From Pedobacter sp. MR2016-24 (GTDB lineage Bacteria > Bacteroidota > Bacteroidia > Sphingobacteriales > Sphingobacteriaceae), in the NCBI RefSeq assembly GCF_026239655.1, contig NZ_JAPIVO010000005.1:248001-312000 (forward strand): a stretch of 64,000 nt of DNA, in the 5' to 3' direction. Below are positions 62,270 to 64,000 of the stretch, in pieces. Within the stretch, counting starts at the first letter, position 1. Each line of letters starts with the position of its first letter. The notes under the pieces were generated by a model. The model was not told the origin of the DNA and did no database searches. It saw only the letters and a program-made list of their open reading frames with translations. Both the position numbers and the translations under genes were made by a program.

Positions 62270-64000
62270 TTATTGCTGTTTCACAATGGTGATAAACCCT
62301 TTTCTGGTACCAATTCCAGGTCCAAAATCAATCAGATAATAATAAGTACCCTCACTGAGCTGGTAGCCCCTGAACATGGCATCCCAACTATTATCATAGC
62401 CTTTTTTCTCGTAAACCATTCTACCCGAACGATCCACAATTTTTACGGTATTGTTTGGATACAAGTCAATATTTTCAACTATCCAGCGGTCATTCACACC
62501 ATCACCGTTAGGTGTCATTACGTTGGTAATATTTAGTGCTTTATAATCATTCAGCACTTCTATGGTGAAACTTTGAGTACTGGTTCTTCCATACTGATTG
62601 GCACCTGTTACGGTGTACGTAGTGGTCACCGAAGGTCGCACAGTCAAAGCAGCAGTATTTATACCGTCTATAATTCCGCTTGAGTTTGTCCACTGATAAG
62701 TTACTGCGCCGCTAGCCGTTAATACCGCAGTCTGTCCTTTACTCAGACTGCTTCCTCTGCTGCTCACAATAGTTATAACTGGCGGTGGAGAGTTCAGTAT
62801 GATAAGGTTCTGCGTAACAGGCGTTGCTGCTGAATAGTTTGCATTTCCGGACTGACTTGCGGTGATAACCACTGTGCCTGCTTTAACAATCTCAACCTGG
62901 TTACCGTTTACAATCCTGGCAACAGTCGCGTCACTGCTTGAATAAGTAACAGTTAATCCTGAACTTGCCGTAGCAATTAATGTAAATGGAACATCAGTAG
63001 ACAATTTAGTAGCTAATGCAGCAAAAGTAATCGTTTGTGCCGCAGCAGTAATTGATAAGTTAGCACCAGTGTAGTTCAATGTGTAATTGCTGCCTGCAGT
63101 AAGCGTGTTTTGCACGATCGGATAAACACCAGTATTCTCTCCTGCAGTTCTTGTCAGCGTACCACTGATCTGGTCAGTTCCTACCAGTGCACCTGATGTA
63201 ATGCTATAAGTTAAAGCAGGATCTGCTGCGCCAAAAGTTTTAGTTTTCGCATCCGCAGTAACGCCTAATACTGATTTATTGACTACCACATCACCGTTAT
63301 TGTAAGTGATCTGATAGTTGGCTGCATTGAAAGCTCCGGCACCTGTGGCTAACGACGGTGTTACCGCTGCAGCATAAGTACCGACAGTAGCATTAGCTGT
63401 ATTTCCTGCGGTATAATTAACCGTTACCCCCGTAATGGTATTGCCATTTTGCAATGTACCGCCACTGAGGGTAAAGTTGGTGTTAGCCGCTCCGCCAGTA
63501 AGTACCGTACCATACGTTTTTGTAACCGTATTTGCAGTAATGGTGATTGGTGTTTTACTTACCGTCCCACTAAATGGAGTGTAAACCATATTGTAGTTTG
63601 CGGCATCAAAACCACCGGTACCAATCGCCGCAGATGGCGTAATCTGATACCTTGTCCCTGCCGCAGTTGCGGCAGATAAGCCGGCTGCATCTGGTGTTAA
63701 GGTAACCGATGTAATAGCCTGACCAGCAGCAAGTGTTCCTGCGGTGGTAAAATTGGTGGTACTTGTACCTGTTGTTAAAGCAGTTCCGTAAACTTTAGCA
63801 GGACCAGTAGCGGTAATAGTAATGGTGTTCCTTGTCACCGTACCGCTGAATGGTGCGTAGCTGATGTTGTAGTTGGCTGCTGAGAAACCTCCGGAGCCGG
63901 TAGCGGCTGATGGGGTAACCACATAAGTTGCTCCTGCTGCCGTTGCAGCAGAAAGCCCTGCTGCATTTGGCGTTAAAGTAACACTAGTTACCGTTTCGCC
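62270..64000 (-). CDS. T9SS-secreted MBG-repeat adhesin with gliding-motility C-terminal domain, 5' end beyond window
   Basis: The reverse frame is open from the right edge for 577 codons, so the true start lies outside. The visible part has at least two ~92-residue MBG-type repeats (VTPSAATGSGGFSAANYN, then ITPSAAIGTGGFDAANYN) with KVYGT / KTYGT segments, more diverged repeats, then Ig-like beta domains (YQWTNSSGIIDG). It ends in a CHU_C type B sorting domain (NVMTPNGDGVNDRWIVENID ... YPNNTVKIVDRSGRMVYEKKGYDNSWD). This domain directs export and surface anchoring by the type IX system. The downstream PorP/SprF gene supports that. Likely a large surface adhesin. Confidence 0.92.
   Translation of the reverse strand, partial: GETVTSVTLTPNAAGLSAATAAGATYVVTPSAATGSGGFSAANYNISYAPFSGTVTRNTITITATGPAKVYGTALTTGTSTTNFTTAGTLAAGQAITSVTLTPDAAGLSAATAAGTRYQITPSAAIGTGGFDAANYNMVYTPFSGTVSKTPITITANTVTKTYGTVLTGGAANTNFTLSGGTLQNGNTITGVTVNYTAGNTANATVGTYAAAVTPSLATGAGAFNAANYQITYNNGDVVVNKSVLGVTADAKTKTFGAADPALTYSITSGALVGTDQISGTLTRTAGENTGVYPIVQNTLTAGSNYTLNYTGANLSITAAAQTITFAALATKLSTDVPFTLIATASSGLTVTYSSSDATVARIVNGNQVEIVKAGTVVITASQSGNANYSAATPVTQNLIILNSPPPVITIVSSRGSSLSKGQTAVLTASGAVTYQWTNSSGIIDGINTAALTVRPSVTTTYTVTGANQYGRTSTQSFTIEVLNDYKALNITNVMTPNGDGVNDRWIVENIDLYPNNTVKIVDRSGRMVYEKKGYDNSWDAMFRGYQLSEGTYYYLIDFGPGIGTRKGFITIVKQQ

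Noticed and set aside
1..64000. tRNA, rRNA, riboswitch, integrase, transposase or prophage signatures
   Set aside because: None was recognised on reading either strand; short hairpins found are terminator-like or unexplained.

Overview
The window looks like chromosomal DNA of a member of the Bacteroidota, most likely a Pedobacter-like Sphingobacteriaceae. The evidence is a SusC/SusD pair, a PorP/SprF-type type IX secretion protein, a gliding-motility (CHU_C-type) C-terminal sorting domain, a DUF6520 protein, TAnnTTTG-type promoter boxes and AT-rich intergenic DNA. No rRNA, tRNA, CRISPR array, integrase or transposase was seen.

Layout. 1-4.6 kb: a sialidase-like gene cut by the left edge, an extremely acidic small protein, and a putative inositol-use pair (SSS-family symporter and myo-inositol oxygenase). 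The oxygenase has a long leader made of four 84-bp tandem repeats, each carrying a 19-codon mini-ORF. 4.8-8.4 kb: purU, a HAD phosphatase, a CDGSH Fe-S protein, an OmpA-like lipoprotein and a GAF protein. 8.4-11 kb: a GH127-type glycoside hydrolase. 11.4-15.2 kb: a tightly coupled stressosome operon (RsbR, RsbS, RsbT, an ATPase-SpoIIE phosphatase fusion, and a histidine kinase with an anti-sigma-like N-terminus). 15.3-16.4 kb: small hypotheticals and an XRE regulator. 16.8-20.2 kb: a glycosyltransferase, UDP-galactopyranose mutase and clan-A glycosidase operon. 20.6-28.7 kb: an outer-membrane barrel, a lipoprotein, a PAS histidine kinase, a YciE-like ferritin-fold protein, a dead BLUF photoreceptor gene, an ECF sigma factor, DinB, and a frameshifted CoiA-like gene.

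28.7-35.8 kb is gene-poor and eroded. It holds hypotheticals, a 1.4-kb AT-rich stretch without a convincing gene, a lipocalin-like lipoprotein pseudogene with three frameshifts, a MocR-like regulator that appears to lack the PLP lysine, and a Crp/Fnr-type regulator. 35.9-43.7 kb: a DUF6520 peptide convergent with a TlpA-SusC-SusD operon, plus an ATP-grasp gene. 43.8-48.3 kb: small membrane proteins and lipoproteins, a GNAT acetyltransferase, a serine hydrolase with TPR tail, and an ADP-ribosylglycohydrolase.

48.5-59.3 kb is a one-strand block that reads as a type VI secretion VgrG island: patatin-like lipase, a 43-aa ORF, VgrG, an unknown 322-aa protein, a DUF4280 PAAR-like tip, a 971-aa unknown, a lipoprotein and a TPM-domain protein. 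No T6SS sheath, baseplate or ATPase genes are in view. 59.5-61.3 kb holds a response regulator and a GAF-PAS protein with a phosphoacceptor helix but no kinase domain. 61.3 kb to the right edge holds a PorP/SprF protein and a large MBG-repeat adhesin that continues past the edge.

The strongest candidates for unusual biology are the repeat/mini-ORF leader of the inositol oxygenase, the stressosome operon with a histidine kinase as its likely output, and the VgrG island with its unidentified 971-aa and 322-aa proteins.
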